Of a stretch of DNA of 64,000 nucleotides, positions 1 through 8,377 are shown in pieces. The DNA lies in contig CAMDMZ010000007.1 in the NCBI GenBank assembly GCA_945902805.1, forward strand, positions 1 through 64,000, in the 5' to 3' direction. The DNA is from Propionivibrio dicarboxylicus (GTDB taxonomy: Bacteria > Pseudomonadota > Gammaproteobacteria > Burkholderiales > Rhodocyclaceae). The stretch's first letter is position 1. Every line of letters starts with the position of its first letter. Below the pieces are notes generated by a model that ran no database searches, was not told the origin of the DNA, and saw nothing but the letters and a program-made list of their open reading frames with translations. Made by a program: the position numbers and the translations under genes.

Positions 1-66
1 CTCCACGCCAGCGCACGACATCAGCATTTCATCCCGTTTCGCTCGCCTCAATTTCGACTCACCCAT
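1..66 (-). CDS. 5' end of an unidentified minus-strand gene (partial)
   Basis: An ATG at 66 opens a frame of 22 codons that runs off the left edge without a stop (starts MGESKLRRAKRDEM). A GGGAG stretch lies a few bases upstream of the ATG and looks like a ribosome binding site. The start is rich in Lys and Arg. I do not recognise the family, and with 22 codons visible it could also be a chance frame. The palindrome at 216-233 lies about 150 bases upstream, so this gene could belong to the same regulon as the metal efflux operon (inference). Confidence 0.35.
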   Translation of the reverse strand, partial: MGESKLRRAKRDEMLMSCAGVE

Positions 67-215
67 CGGGTGTCTCCCTTCAGACCATTCAACCTCACAG
101 CCTGCCTGATTCCTGGCTACTTTGCATCCGGTCTAATGCGGTTTTTAGGTTCATTGCCCATTCCCGCTAGTTGCGATGCCGCAATTTTGCGCCTGCGGCA
201 TGGAAGACCACGAGA

Positions 216-233
216 GATTACAAAAATGTAATC
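216..233. promoter_or_regulatory. Palindrome GATTACA-N4-TGTAATC, left copy
   Basis: Perfect 7-bp inverted arms with a 4-base AAAA spacer. The identical 18 bases recur at 6540-6557 before the metal efflux operon, and 13 of the next 17 bases also match. The layout resembles binding sites of OmpR-family regulators of copper/heavy-metal operons. That assignment is inference. Confidence 0.5.
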
Positions 234-300
234 GGCGTGTCAGCTTGCCGAGTGCGGATGCCGTTTGGCACCTGCACCCGGCGGGATACAAGGCAGCCCT

Positions 301-325
301 AAAAAGTCGGTGCTGACGGGACGGC
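301..325 (-). repeat. Interspersed 25-bp repeat, copy 1
   Basis: Reverse-orientation copy of the window-wide repeat, one substitution from the main form (CCCGTCAGC instead of CCCGCCAGC). Intergenic, on the left flank of the hsd locus. Confidence 0.8.
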
Positions 326-353
326 GCGAAAGGCATTGCGAAAGCACGGCTTA

Positions 354-511
354 GGCGATTTCCAAGAATAAATGTACCCCGATGGCGCAGGGTTTATATT
401 CGTATGCAAGGTGCAAAAACGGACGTATAGCGAGCTATGCAAGCATTTTTGTAACCCAGCAGATGGATAAAAAGACCAGCCAGCTAGGTACATTTTTCGC
501 CGAAAATCGCC
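354..511. repeat. Imperfect 25-bp inverted repeat around a 108-base core
   Basis: The arm at 354-378 matches the reverse complement of 487-511 at 19 of 25 positions, perfect over the outer 8 bases and nearly perfect over the inner 11 (AATGTACC/GGTACATT). No coding sequence lies between. It could be a small non-autonomous element remnant or a structured 3' region of the hsd transcript. Confidence 0.4.
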
Positions 512-516
512 TTAGG

Positions 517-2958
517 TCAGCCCGCCGCCGGGACCGACTCGTCCTCGCCCCAGATGCGGGTGAGGGTGGCCTGGATTTTTTGCTCGAAGCGGGTGATCAG
601 TTCGCGGTTGGCAGCCACAAGCGATTGCTCGGCTTCGATCTCGGCCACGATGGCTTGCTGGGTGGCGAGGGGTGGAAGGGGGATTTGGAATCCACGCAAC
701 GAACTCAGTGACACAGTCTTTTGTGCGACGCCTGTAGCGGCTTCATGGCCTTGCTTAAGCATGAACGGCGATGCCAGCAGGAAGAGTAGAAACCGATTGA
801 GAAGCTGCGACCCTGTTCGTATGAGCGCAATGTGCCGCTGGAAACAAAACCTGATGTTCTCAGGCACGAGTACTGGGATGCCATACGATCCCGTGACTGT
901 GTAAAGGACATCACCGCCTCGTGGCTTTCGAGCGGCATTCAAATTCGAGTAATAGGATTCTGAAACGAAGAAGGTTTTCGTGAAGTCCAGTTTATGCTCG
1001 TCATTGATGTTCGTGATCGTAACGAAAGGCACCCCTTCCGATGCCTTTGGCGGTGGTTGGTGATCGCCGTCAGTAATGGTTTCGCAAACGTCGGCGAGCG
1101 CCACCATCGGCCAATCGGGGTGGATAGGGATGTGGGGGCGGTAGTGGTCGAGAACGGCGCGGGCGCCGTTGATGACTTTCTGGTAGCCCTCGATCTCCGC
1201 CACGATCTCCTTCTGCACCTCCAGCGGTGGCAGGGGGATTTCAAACTGTGCAATATCGTCGGGCTTCATGCTCACATTCGCTGCGCCACGCATGAGGGCA
1301 GCAATGTCCGCTCGTTTCATATCGAGGGCATGGAAAAGGAACCGCGCGTCGAGCTCAGATTCGTCGTTAGGGCGTAGCGCGACCAGCAAGTTGGCCAAAG
1401 CAAACTTCCCGTTGGCGAGGTGGATGCGGTGCAGTGCGGCTTTACCGTGTCCAAGAGAGGAAATCAACGGGACACAAACGGCCGGGCCATCGAACTGAAA
1501 TGCTGCGGAAGTCTTGGAATCCGCGGCAGTAAGAATCAGCGGATAGGGTCCAGGAGGCGTTGTCGTGCTGGATGAAGTTCCCTTTGTAATGCTGCAGACA
1601 TCTGCGACCTTCACCAATCTCGTGTCGCCGTTCACGACTGCGGGCCGATAGCGACTACCGGTGAGATTGCAGTCGTTTGAGAGAATCTCCTCGCGAGAAG
1701 CCAGCCATGAACAGCGTGACAGTTCACCGCCTTCGTAGAAGGCACGGTAGTCGCGTAGGACGGTAGGCAGGTCGTTGTGCTCACTCACTGTTCGCTTCAC
1801 CCCGAGGCTGACACCGATGTGCTTGATCTCGGAAAACAGGACGCTCGACATCCTTTTCACTGTCGTGCGGTCGAGTACAAGGATCGAGGTCTTCACGCCG
1901 GTGTAGGGCATGAATACGCCCGAGGGCAGTGAGATCACCCCGATGAGATGCTCGTTGATGAGTGTCTCTCGAAGCTGACGGTAAGCTGTTCCGCTCTGGA
2001 AAATGATGCCTTCTGGGACGATGATGGCGGCGCGGCCGGTGGGGGTGAGGTGCTCGGCCATGTAGTCCACGAACAGGACTTCGCTGCGCTTGGCCTGGAT
2101 GGAGAAGCGCTTATGGGGTTTTATTCCACCCTTGGGCGACATGAAGGGCGGATTGGCGAGGATGACGTCGGCGAATTCGTTCCAGCGTTCCTCGGAGGTG
2201 AGGGTGTCGTACTCGAAGATGTGCGGATCGGTAAAGCCGTGCAGGTAGAGATTCACCAGCGAGAGCCGCACCATGTCGGGCGAGATGTCGTAGCCCTTGA
2301 AGTTCTTGGCGAGGCGGCCTTTTTCGTCGGGGGTGAGGGTGCTGTGGCCTTTGACGTCGGTGTTGCTGCGCAGGATGTGCTTGTAGGCGGAGATGAGGAA
2401 GCCGGCGGTGCCTCAGGCGGGGTCGAGGATGGTCTCGCTCTTCTGCGGCGCGAGGACTTCGACCATGAAGTCGATGATGTGGCGCGGGGTGCGGAACTGG
2501 CCGGCATCGCCCTGGCTGCCGAGGATGCTGAGCAGATACTCGAAAGCGTCGCCGAGGCGCTCGCTGTGGTCGTAGCTGAACTCATCGATGATCTTGAGGA
2601 AGGCCTTGAGCGTTTCGGGGTCGCGGTAAGGCAGGTAGGCGTTCTTGAAGATGTCGCGGAAGAGCGGCGGGATGCCGGGGTTTTCGGGCATCTTGGCAAT
2701 GCCTTCGCCGTAGAGGCCGAGCATCTCGTGGCCGCCGAGCGAGGGCGCCATCAGCTTGGCCCAGCCGTAGCGGGCGTAGTCGCCGGTGAAAAACTTGCGC
2801 TTGCCGCCGAGTTCCTCGCTCTCGGCGTCCATGTCGTCCATGAACTTGTAGATGAGGGCGATGGTGATCTGTTCGACCTGGGATTTGGGGTCGGGGACTT
2901 TGCCGACGAGGATGTCGCGGGCGGTGTCGATGCGGCGTTTGGTATCGGTGTCGAGCAT
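517..2958 (-). pseudogene. hsdM: Type I R-M methylase-specificity fusion (HsdM-HsdS) with in-frame TGA
   Basis: One reading frame encodes an N6-adenine methyltransferase followed by a specificity subunit, 813 codons in all. HsdM N-terminal helices come first, then motif I (ETILDPA-stop-GTAGFL), then the catalytic NPPF motif near codon 269. From about codon 430 there are two target-recognition domains, each followed by a PLPPL-type helix (IPLPPLEVQKEIV, IPLPPLATQQAIV). Codon 182, at 2413-2415, is TGA where the family has Cys (DPACGT). The frame is otherwise intact on both sides, so this is a single-base nonsense change, a sequencing error or recoding. Translation stopping there would leave 181 residues without the catalytic motif. 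The ATG at 2958 overlaps the TAA of the KilA-N gene by one base. M and S in one chain is less common than separate genes. The family call is secure; functionality is doubtful. Confidence 0.85.
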
Positions 2959-3779
2959 TACTTCAAGCGTTTCATGGTGTTGTCGGCCAGGAGGGTGCGC
3001 ATCTGGGAGATGGCGATTTCGTTAAGTTTCAGCAGGCGATCCGCCTGCGTCAGGCCCTGGCGGATGAGGACGGCGTTGAGGCTCTCCAGATTCGTCAGGA
3101 CGACCAGTTGCTCCAGCGGCGCGTGGTCGCGGATGTTGCCCTCGGCATCGGGGTTGGCGTCGCGCCATTGCTTGGCGGTCTGGCCAAAGAGGGCGACATT
3201 GAGCAAGTCGGCTTCGTTGGCATAGACCAGCGATGCCTGCGACTTGGTGATGGCTTGCGGGATGAGCGTCTCGCGGATGGCATCTGTGTGGATGCGGTAA
3301 TTGATCTTGGACAGGGTACGCTGGAGATTCCACCCGAGTTTGAGGCGGTCGCTTTCTTCGTCTTTGAGACGCTGGAATTCCTTGATGAGGTAAATCTTGA
3401 ATTCGGCGCTGATCCACATGCCGAATTCAAAGGCGATGTCCTTGTGTGCGTAGGTGCCGCCGTATCTTCCAGCGCTAGCCAGCAGGCCGAGCGCATTGGT
3501 CTTTGCAACCCAGTCCTTGACGCTGATTCTGTAGCTGTTCAGGCCGGCCTGACTTTTAATTATGTCGAATTCGCCATAATTAAAATCGGGGTTATGGACG
3601 CGTTCCCAAATCCCCAGAAATTCCACGGTGTTGCGGTTCCTCAACCAGTCCCCAATGAGGAAATCGCCATCTTTTGCCTTCAGCATGTCGGTCAGGGAAA
3701 TATAGTCGTCGTTCTTCCCGGAAAGAACGGAGATGGATGTTCCCAGAACATCGATGGTCAATTTTGTTGGTTTGCTCAT
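2958..3779 (-). CDS. KilA-N domain protein inside the hsd locus
   Basis: 273 residues. The N-terminal 110 residues resemble the KilA-N DNA-binding fold (DDYISLTDMLKAKDGDFLIGDW, then NSYRISVKDWVAKTNALGL and HKDIAFEFGMWISAEFKIYL), a domain found in phage antirepressor-like proteins and often carried in R-M loci. The C-terminal half is helical and has no recognised domain. It lies between hsdR (8-base gap) and hsdM (1-base overlap), so the three genes form one transcription unit. Role is unknown; control of the R-M genes or an anti-phage accessory function are both possible. This gene is intact, unlike both neighbours. Confidence 0.85.
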   Translation of the reverse strand: MSKPTKLTIDVLGTSISVLSGKNDDYISLTDMLKAKDGDFLIGDWLRNRNTVEFLGIWERVHNPDFNYGEFDIIKSQAGLNSYRISVKDWVAKTNALGLLASAGRYGGTYAHKDIAFEFGMWISAEFKIYLIKEFQRLKDEESDRLKLGWNLQRTLSKINYRIHTDAIRETLIPQAITKSQASLVYANEADLLNVALFGQTAKQWRDANPDAEGNIRDHAPLEQLVVLTNLESLNAVLIRQGLTQADRLLKLNEIAISQMRTLLADNTMKRLK

Positions 3780-3787
3780 GCTTGTTC

Positions 3788-6333
3788 CTATGCGGAGAAC
3801 TGGTTCAAGGAGACATAATCCTTGACGTATTCGGGGACGAGCGTGCGGTACTGCTGGGGCACGGCTCTGAAATCATGGGTGGTGAAGTACGGATTGGTGG
3901 CCAGATCGGTGAACTGCCGGCTGTCGATGATGTCGCGCACCCGGTTGCTGGTGACGTAGGCCTTGAAGTAGGTCTTGATGGCCGGGATGGCCGAGGGTGG
4001 CTCGGGCACGCGGTCGGCGACAAACTTGGAAAACTCTTCCTCCAGCAACTCATCCTTGGACTTGAAGCGCGGAATGAGGCCGAAGACCTTCTCCAGGATT
4101 TCGCGCAGGGTCAGGCGGCGGTCCACGGCGGCGGCTTTGCGCAGCTTGTCGAGGGTGTAGTACTCCTCGGGCTTGTCGAAGACTTCGCGGTTCACGTAGT
4201 CGATGACGCGGTCCCACTGCCCGGCTTCGACGGCGGCGGCGACGGTGTCGTCGGCGCGGATCACATCTTCAAACTTTTCGAAGAACATGCGGTCGATCTT
4301 CATGCCCTCGGCGGTAATCTGCTCGACACGCATCGAAGCCGGGATGTCAGCACCGAGGTGCTCATAGGTGCCACTCACGACCACGGGGCCTTCGCCGCCC
4401 GCGTCCATATCCTCGCGGCCCCGGCCCTTGGGCGGCGGCAGCTTCAGCACTTCGTCGTAGTTGAACTCTTCCTCGAAGTATTCGCAGTTGGCGAAGAAGT
4501 CGAACAGCTTGAAGGCGGTTTTGACGGGCTGTTGCACGCCTTCCTTGAGGGTGTCGTCGAACAGCAGCTCGCGGAAGTCGTGCTTGCGGGTGCCGCGTCC
4601 CTTGATCTGGATGAAGTCGGTGGGCGAGAAGATCGGGCGGAACAGACCGATGTTGAGGATGTCGGTGCAGTCGTAGCCGGTGGTCATCATGCCGACGGTG
4701 ACGCAGACGCGCGCCTTGCTGGTCTTGTAGGCGGGGATGAAGTTGCCGGAGCCGAGCAGGTTGTTGTTGGCGAAGTTGATGGTGAACTGCTGGGCGTCGA
4801 GTATCTGGGAGGTGACCTGCACGGCGAAGTCCGACTGGTACCTGGCCGGGAACATGCGATCGGCCATTTGATTGAGTATCTGAGCCAGCTTGGCGGCGTG
4901 GTTCTGGCTGACAGCAAAGACGATAGCCTTGCCGATTTCGCCGCTGACCGGGTCACGCAGGGCGTTTTCCAGAAACGTCTTGCACAGGAGCTGGTTGGTG
5001 GTGTCGGCGAAGAAGCGCTTCTCGAACTCACGCTGCTTGAAGGCCTGCTGCTGGTCCTCGCCGGTGTCATCGGTGAAGGAGACCACGAAGCCCGCTTCGG
5101 AAAGCAGCGTAGTGGTGACCTCGGTGCGGGCGTCCACCACGGTCGGGTTGATCAAGAAACCTTCCTTCACGCCATCAAGCAGTCCATAGCGGAAGGTCGG
5201 CTGGCTGTTCTCGCAGCCGAAGGTACGGTAGGTGTCGAGCAGCAGGCGACGTTCCGCCTCGCGCGGGTCGCGCGTGCCCGGCTTGGCGCTGTCGAAGCGG
5301 CGCAGGTAGTCGCGCGGCGTGGCGGTGAGGCCGAGCTTGTAGCCGATGAAGTAGTCGAACACGGCGCGGGCGTTGCCGCCGATCGAGCGGTGCGCTTCGT
5401 CGGAGATGACGAGATCAAAGTCGGTCGGCGAGAACAGCTTCTGGTACTTGTTGTTGAACAGCAGGGACTGCACGGTGGTGACGACAATCTCGGCGCGTCG
5501 CCAGTCGTCCCGGTTCTCCTTGTAGATCACCGTTTGATAGTCGGCGGACAGCACGGCCGCGAAGGACTTCTTGGCCTGGTCCTCCAGCTCAAGACGATCG
5601 ACGAGGAACAGCACGCGGCGCACGTTGCCCGAACGCAGAAACAGCTTGATCACGGCGGCGGCGGTCAGGGTCTTGCCGGTGCCGGTGGCCATCTCGAACA
5701 GGAAACGGTCTTTGCCATCGCCGACTGCGGCCTGAAGGCTGTGAATGGCCTTGACTGATACGGCCGGAGAAAGCGCAGTTTGTTGGCCTGGATGTAGCCG
5801 GGACGCTCGGCTTCGTTTTGCCAGGCGGCTGCGGATGCGTAGTTCGGGCGCTGGGTGCGAACGATGTAGTCCGCGCCGACCGGCTCTTCGATCAATCGCT
5901 GCGAATTGGGCGTGACCTTCTGGTAACCGGTGACCGAGTCCGGTGTCGGAAACGAGGTGATGACGTAGGGGCTGCCGCGTTCGAGGTCCCAGAAGTAGTG
6001 CAGGTTGCCATTGGAAAGAATGACGAAGCGGCAGTTCTGCGACTTGGCGTATTTGCGCGCCTGCTCTTTGCCGATGAGCGGATTCTTGTCTTCGGCTTTG
6101 GCTTCGAGAACAAGCAGCGGAAAGCCCTTGGCATCGAGCAAGAGAAAGTCAACGAAGCCTTTTGTGATCTTCTCGAAGTTGGCGCCAAGCGCGTCCAGGT
6201 CGGTCGACTTGATCGTGACGCTGGGTTCAAGGCGAATGTTGGCGGGCGCAGTGCCATCCGCAAAGAAACGCCAGCCAGCCGCTTCGAGCAGCTTATTGAT
6301 CTTGATGCGGGCTGTGGCTTCCTTGTCGGGCAT
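3788..6333 (-). pseudogene. hsdR: Type I restriction endonuclease subunit R (HsdR), frameshifted
   Basis: The N-terminal part (6333 to about 5757) carries the HsdR nuclease domain (VDFLLLDAKGFPLLVLEAKA, with the D...ExK pattern). The rest (about 5752 to 3788) carries the translocase motor: Walker A MATGTGKT, DEAH box (DEAHRS), motif VI (GRGTRKHD), and an EcoEI-type C-terminal domain. The two parts are in different frames. Reading through needs one extra base near 5752-5757, where CAGTCAAG stands for an expected CAGGTCAAG (RPYQ-V-K-A-I). With that base restored the protein would be 848 residues, a normal length. As it stands the first frame ends with about 20 aberrant residues and the helicase frame lacks its start. 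First gene of the hsdR-KilA-N-hsdMS unit. The lesion is not in a homopolymer. Confidence 0.85.
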
Positions 6334-6350
6334 TCAGAGTCCTACGCCAG

Positions 6351-6467
6351 CGATGGTGGTTTGGTGGCATCAATGGCCACCATCGGAGGGCGATCTTCAT
6401 CTGCCCCCGTTTGGCCGACAACTGCCGATCGGCATATTACACCGACCGCAAAGCTGCATTGCGGTCG
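6351..6467. promoter_or_regulatory. Inverted repeats upstream of hsdR
   Basis: Two perfect 9-bp inverted repeats lie before the hsdR start: CGATGGTGG (6351-6359) with CCACCATCG (6377-6385), and CGACCGCAA (6443-6451) with TTGCGGTCG (6459-6467). They could be operators or leader hairpins for hsdR. No promoter boxes were assigned with confidence. Confidence 0.35.
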
Positions 6468-6479
6468 ATCAAGCGGCAC

Positions 6480-6504
6480 GCCGTCTCGCCAGCACCGACT
6501 TTTT
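6480..6504 (+). repeat. Interspersed 25-bp repeat, copy 2
   Basis: Exact main form with CTC at the variable position, five T at the end. Intergenic, right flank of the hsd locus, in the opposite orientation to the left-flank copy. Confidence 0.9.
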
Positions 6505-6539
6505 GGCCGCCACTTCACCATGCCGCCCCTGCCTGCCTT

Positions 6540-6557
6540 GATTACAAAAATGTAATC
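6540..6557. promoter_or_regulatory. Palindrome GATTACA-N4-TGTAATC before the efflux operon
   Basis: Same perfect palindrome as at 216-233, here about 70 bases before the likely start of the outer membrane factor gene. This position suits a metal-responsive activator site for the efflux operon. The regulator is not in the window and its identity is inference. Confidence 0.55.
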
Positions 6558-6627
6558 CGCACGTCATCTTGCCGTGGGTTTGGCTTTTGCAGAATGCGTG
6601 ATACATCAAACAACGGGTAGCGTGGGC

Positions 6628-7860
6628 ATGGTGGCAGGGAATCTCCGATTTGTTGGCACCGCACTGGTCTGTGCCGTGACCTTACTGCTCGGTCAGTCGG
6701 CGTTGGCGGCGGGCGGCCTGACATCCGCCCTGGAGCAAGCCTGGCGGTTGCATCCGCAGGCCGCCGCGCTCGATGCGCGCGACGCCGAGGCGCAGGCCGC
6801 GCGGGACATCGCCGGCGGGCTGACGCCGGAACCGGGTACCATTTCCATCGGTAGTCGCAACGACCGCTGGAATCGTGATCGGGGGGAGCAGGAATACGAA
6901 GTCGAACTGGCAACGCCCTTGTGGCTGGCGGGACAAAAGGCAGCGCGCGAAGATGCGGCCTCGAGCCAGATCGATGAAGTGGCGGCGAAGCGCGCGGCAG
7001 TGCGCTGGGAACTGGCCGGCGAACTGCGCGAGGCGTGGTGGACGCTGGCTGCGGCGCGCAACGCGCGGGCGCTGGCGGCCCGCCGTGCGGAGACTGCGCG
7101 CGCCTTGGAGTCCGACGTGCGGCGGCGCTACCGCGCGGGCGATGTGTCGCGCATCGACGGCAATCTGGCGCAGTCGGAAGTGCTCGCCGGCGAGGCGGAA
7201 CTGATCGAGGCCGAGGCGAATCTGCTGCAGGCGGAACAAGTCCTGCGCACGCTGACCGGCGGCAATGCGCCGGTCGACACCGGCGAGGAAGCGCTAGCGC
7301 AAACGGCGCAGCGCAGCGCGGACGCCGCCGCCACGCATCCGCTGCTAGTCGCCGCCGCCGCTGCCGCCCGCAGTGCGCGGGCGCGGACAACGGTCGCCGC
7401 AGAATCCCGGCGTGCCGCTCCGGAACTGGCATTGCGCGTAGTGCGCGAGCGCGGCGACTTCACCGAACCTTACGCCAACAGCATCGGCGTACGTTTGAAG
7501 ATTCCGTTGTCCTCGGGCGCGCTGGTCCGCCGCGACACCGCTGCGGCACAGGCCGAGGCCAGCCAGGCCGACGCCGAAATGCTCCGTGCACGGACCCGCG
7601 TCGAGCTGGAGACGGAGCGCGCCCAACGCACGCTGGCTGCGGCCGGGCGACAACTTGCCATGGCCGAAGAGCGCCGTGTGCTCGCCGCCGACAACCTGCG
7701 CCTGGCGGAAAAAGCGTTCGCGCTGGGCGAATCCGATCTGTCGGCGCTGCTGCGCATCCGCGCCACCGCCTTCGACGCCGAATCCTTTTACGACCGCCAG
7801 CGCGTGGCCCGCGCTGCGGCGATATCGCGTTTGCAGCAAGCCCTGGGAGTATTGCCGTGA
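6628..7860 (+). CDS. Outer membrane efflux protein of a metal RND pump (TolC/CusC family)
   Basis: 410 residues from ATG 6628; a GTG at 6574 in the same frame is an alternative. The 6628 start puts a signal peptide at the N-terminus (hydrophobic run after NLRF, cleavage near SALAAGG). The body is long, alanine-rich amphipathic helix with two similar halves, as in TolC-type trimeric channels. It would form the outer membrane and periplasmic conduit of the pump encoded by the next genes. The stop overlaps the GTG of the following gene (GTGA). First gene of a five-gene operon (6628-13178). The metal cannot be read from this protein. Confidence 0.8.
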   Translation: MVAGNLRFVGTALVCAVTLLLGQSALAAGGLTSALEQAWRLHPQAAALDARDAEAQAARDIAGGLTPEPGTISIGSRNDRWNRDRGEQEYEVELATPLWLAGQKAAREDAASSQIDEVAAKRAAVRWELAGELREAWWTLAAARNARALAARRAETARALESDVRRRYRAGDVSRIDGNLAQSEVLAGEAELIEAEANLLQAEQVLRTLTGGNAPVDTGEEALAQTAQRSADAAATHPLLVAAAAAARSARARTTVAAESRRAAPELALRVVRERGDFTEPYANSIGVRLKIPLSSGALVRRDTAAAQAEASQADAEMLRARTRVELETERAQRTLAAAGRQLAMAEERRVLAADNLRLAEKAFALGESDLSALLRIRATAFDAESFYDRQRVARAAAISRLQQALGVLP

Positions 7861-8375
7861 GACAGATTGTTGCAGTCGCTTTGTTTTCCGTGGCGCTTTC
7901 GGCCTTCGGTCACGGCGGGGAGGATCATGGCGCGCCACCGCCACCCGTCAGCAATGGAGTGGCGCCGCGTGCACTGGCCGCCACCGAGGAGTTCGAAGTG
8001 GTAGCCGCTCTCGAAGGCAAGCAGCTGGTGATGTATGTCGATCGCTTCGCCAGCAACGAGCCAGTGGTGAAAGCCAAGGTAGAGATTGAGGGTGCGGGAT
8101 TGAACGGACTTGCCGTCGAGGCTGCGCCCGGCACCTATGTGATGGACATTGCGGCAGCCATGCCGCCGGCCAAGCATGCCTTGACGATCAGCATCGAAGC
8201 CGGCGACACCGCTGACTTGCTTACCGCGACGCTGGACACGTCACTCCCGGTGGTCGCCGATGAGCGTGTGCACAACTGGGGCGAGCGGCTTGTCTGGAGC
8301 CTTGCCGCCCTGCTGCTTGTTAGCGGCGCCTTGCTGGTCGTCCGGCGCAACGGTAAAAAAGCCAAAGGAATCTGA
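7857..8375 (+). CDS. Small secreted/membrane accessory protein of the efflux operon
   Basis: 172 residues from a GTG at 7857 that overlaps the previous stop. A short hydrophobic signal sequence (QIVAVALFSVALSAFG) is followed by HGGEDH, a possible metal-binding stretch. A periplasmic beta-type domain follows, then one transmembrane helix near the C-terminus (LVWSLAALLLVSGALLVV) and a basic tail. It may sense or hand over metal to the pump. Proteins of this kind occur in CzcA/CusA-type operons but have no assigned biochemistry that I can name. Confidence 0.7.
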   Translation: MRQIVAVALFSVALSAFGHGGEDHGAPPPPVSNGVAPRALAATEEFEVVAALEGKQLVMYVDRFASNEPVVKAKVEIEGAGLNGLAVEAAPGTYVMDIAAAMPPAKHALTISIEAGDTADLLTATLDTSLPVVADERVHNWGERLVWSLAALLLVSGALLVVRRNGKKAKGI

Positions 8376-8377
8376 AA

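Larger units (their letters stand above)
67..516. other. Gene-free stretch between left-edge gene and hsd locus
   Basis: About 450 bases with no convincing gene. It holds an 18-bp perfect palindrome (216-233), one copy of the interspersed repeat (301-325) and an imperfect 25-bp inverted repeat (354-378 and 487-511) enclosing about 108 bases just past the 3' end of the hsd locus. Short frames here show no family features. Confidence 0.6.

Noticed and set aside
2410-2450. Selenocysteine insertion at the hsdM TGA
   Set aside because: The Cys in motif I is not redox-active and no convincing hairpin follows the TGA; nonsense mutation or base error is simpler.
1948-3225. Antisense open frame of 425 codons over hsdM and the KilA-N gene
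   Set aside because: Shadow frame with low-complexity composition and no family features.
3674-5758. Long antisense open frame (694 codons) over hsdR
   Set aside because: High-GC shadow of hsdR; composition is Gly/Val/Glu/Asp-rich without domains, and the opposite strand shows clear helicase motifs.
7035-7856. Upstream extension of the small efflux accessory gene into the channel gene
   Set aside because: The overlapping part is an out-of-frame Arg-rich translation of the channel gene; the GTG at 7857 gives a proper signal peptide.
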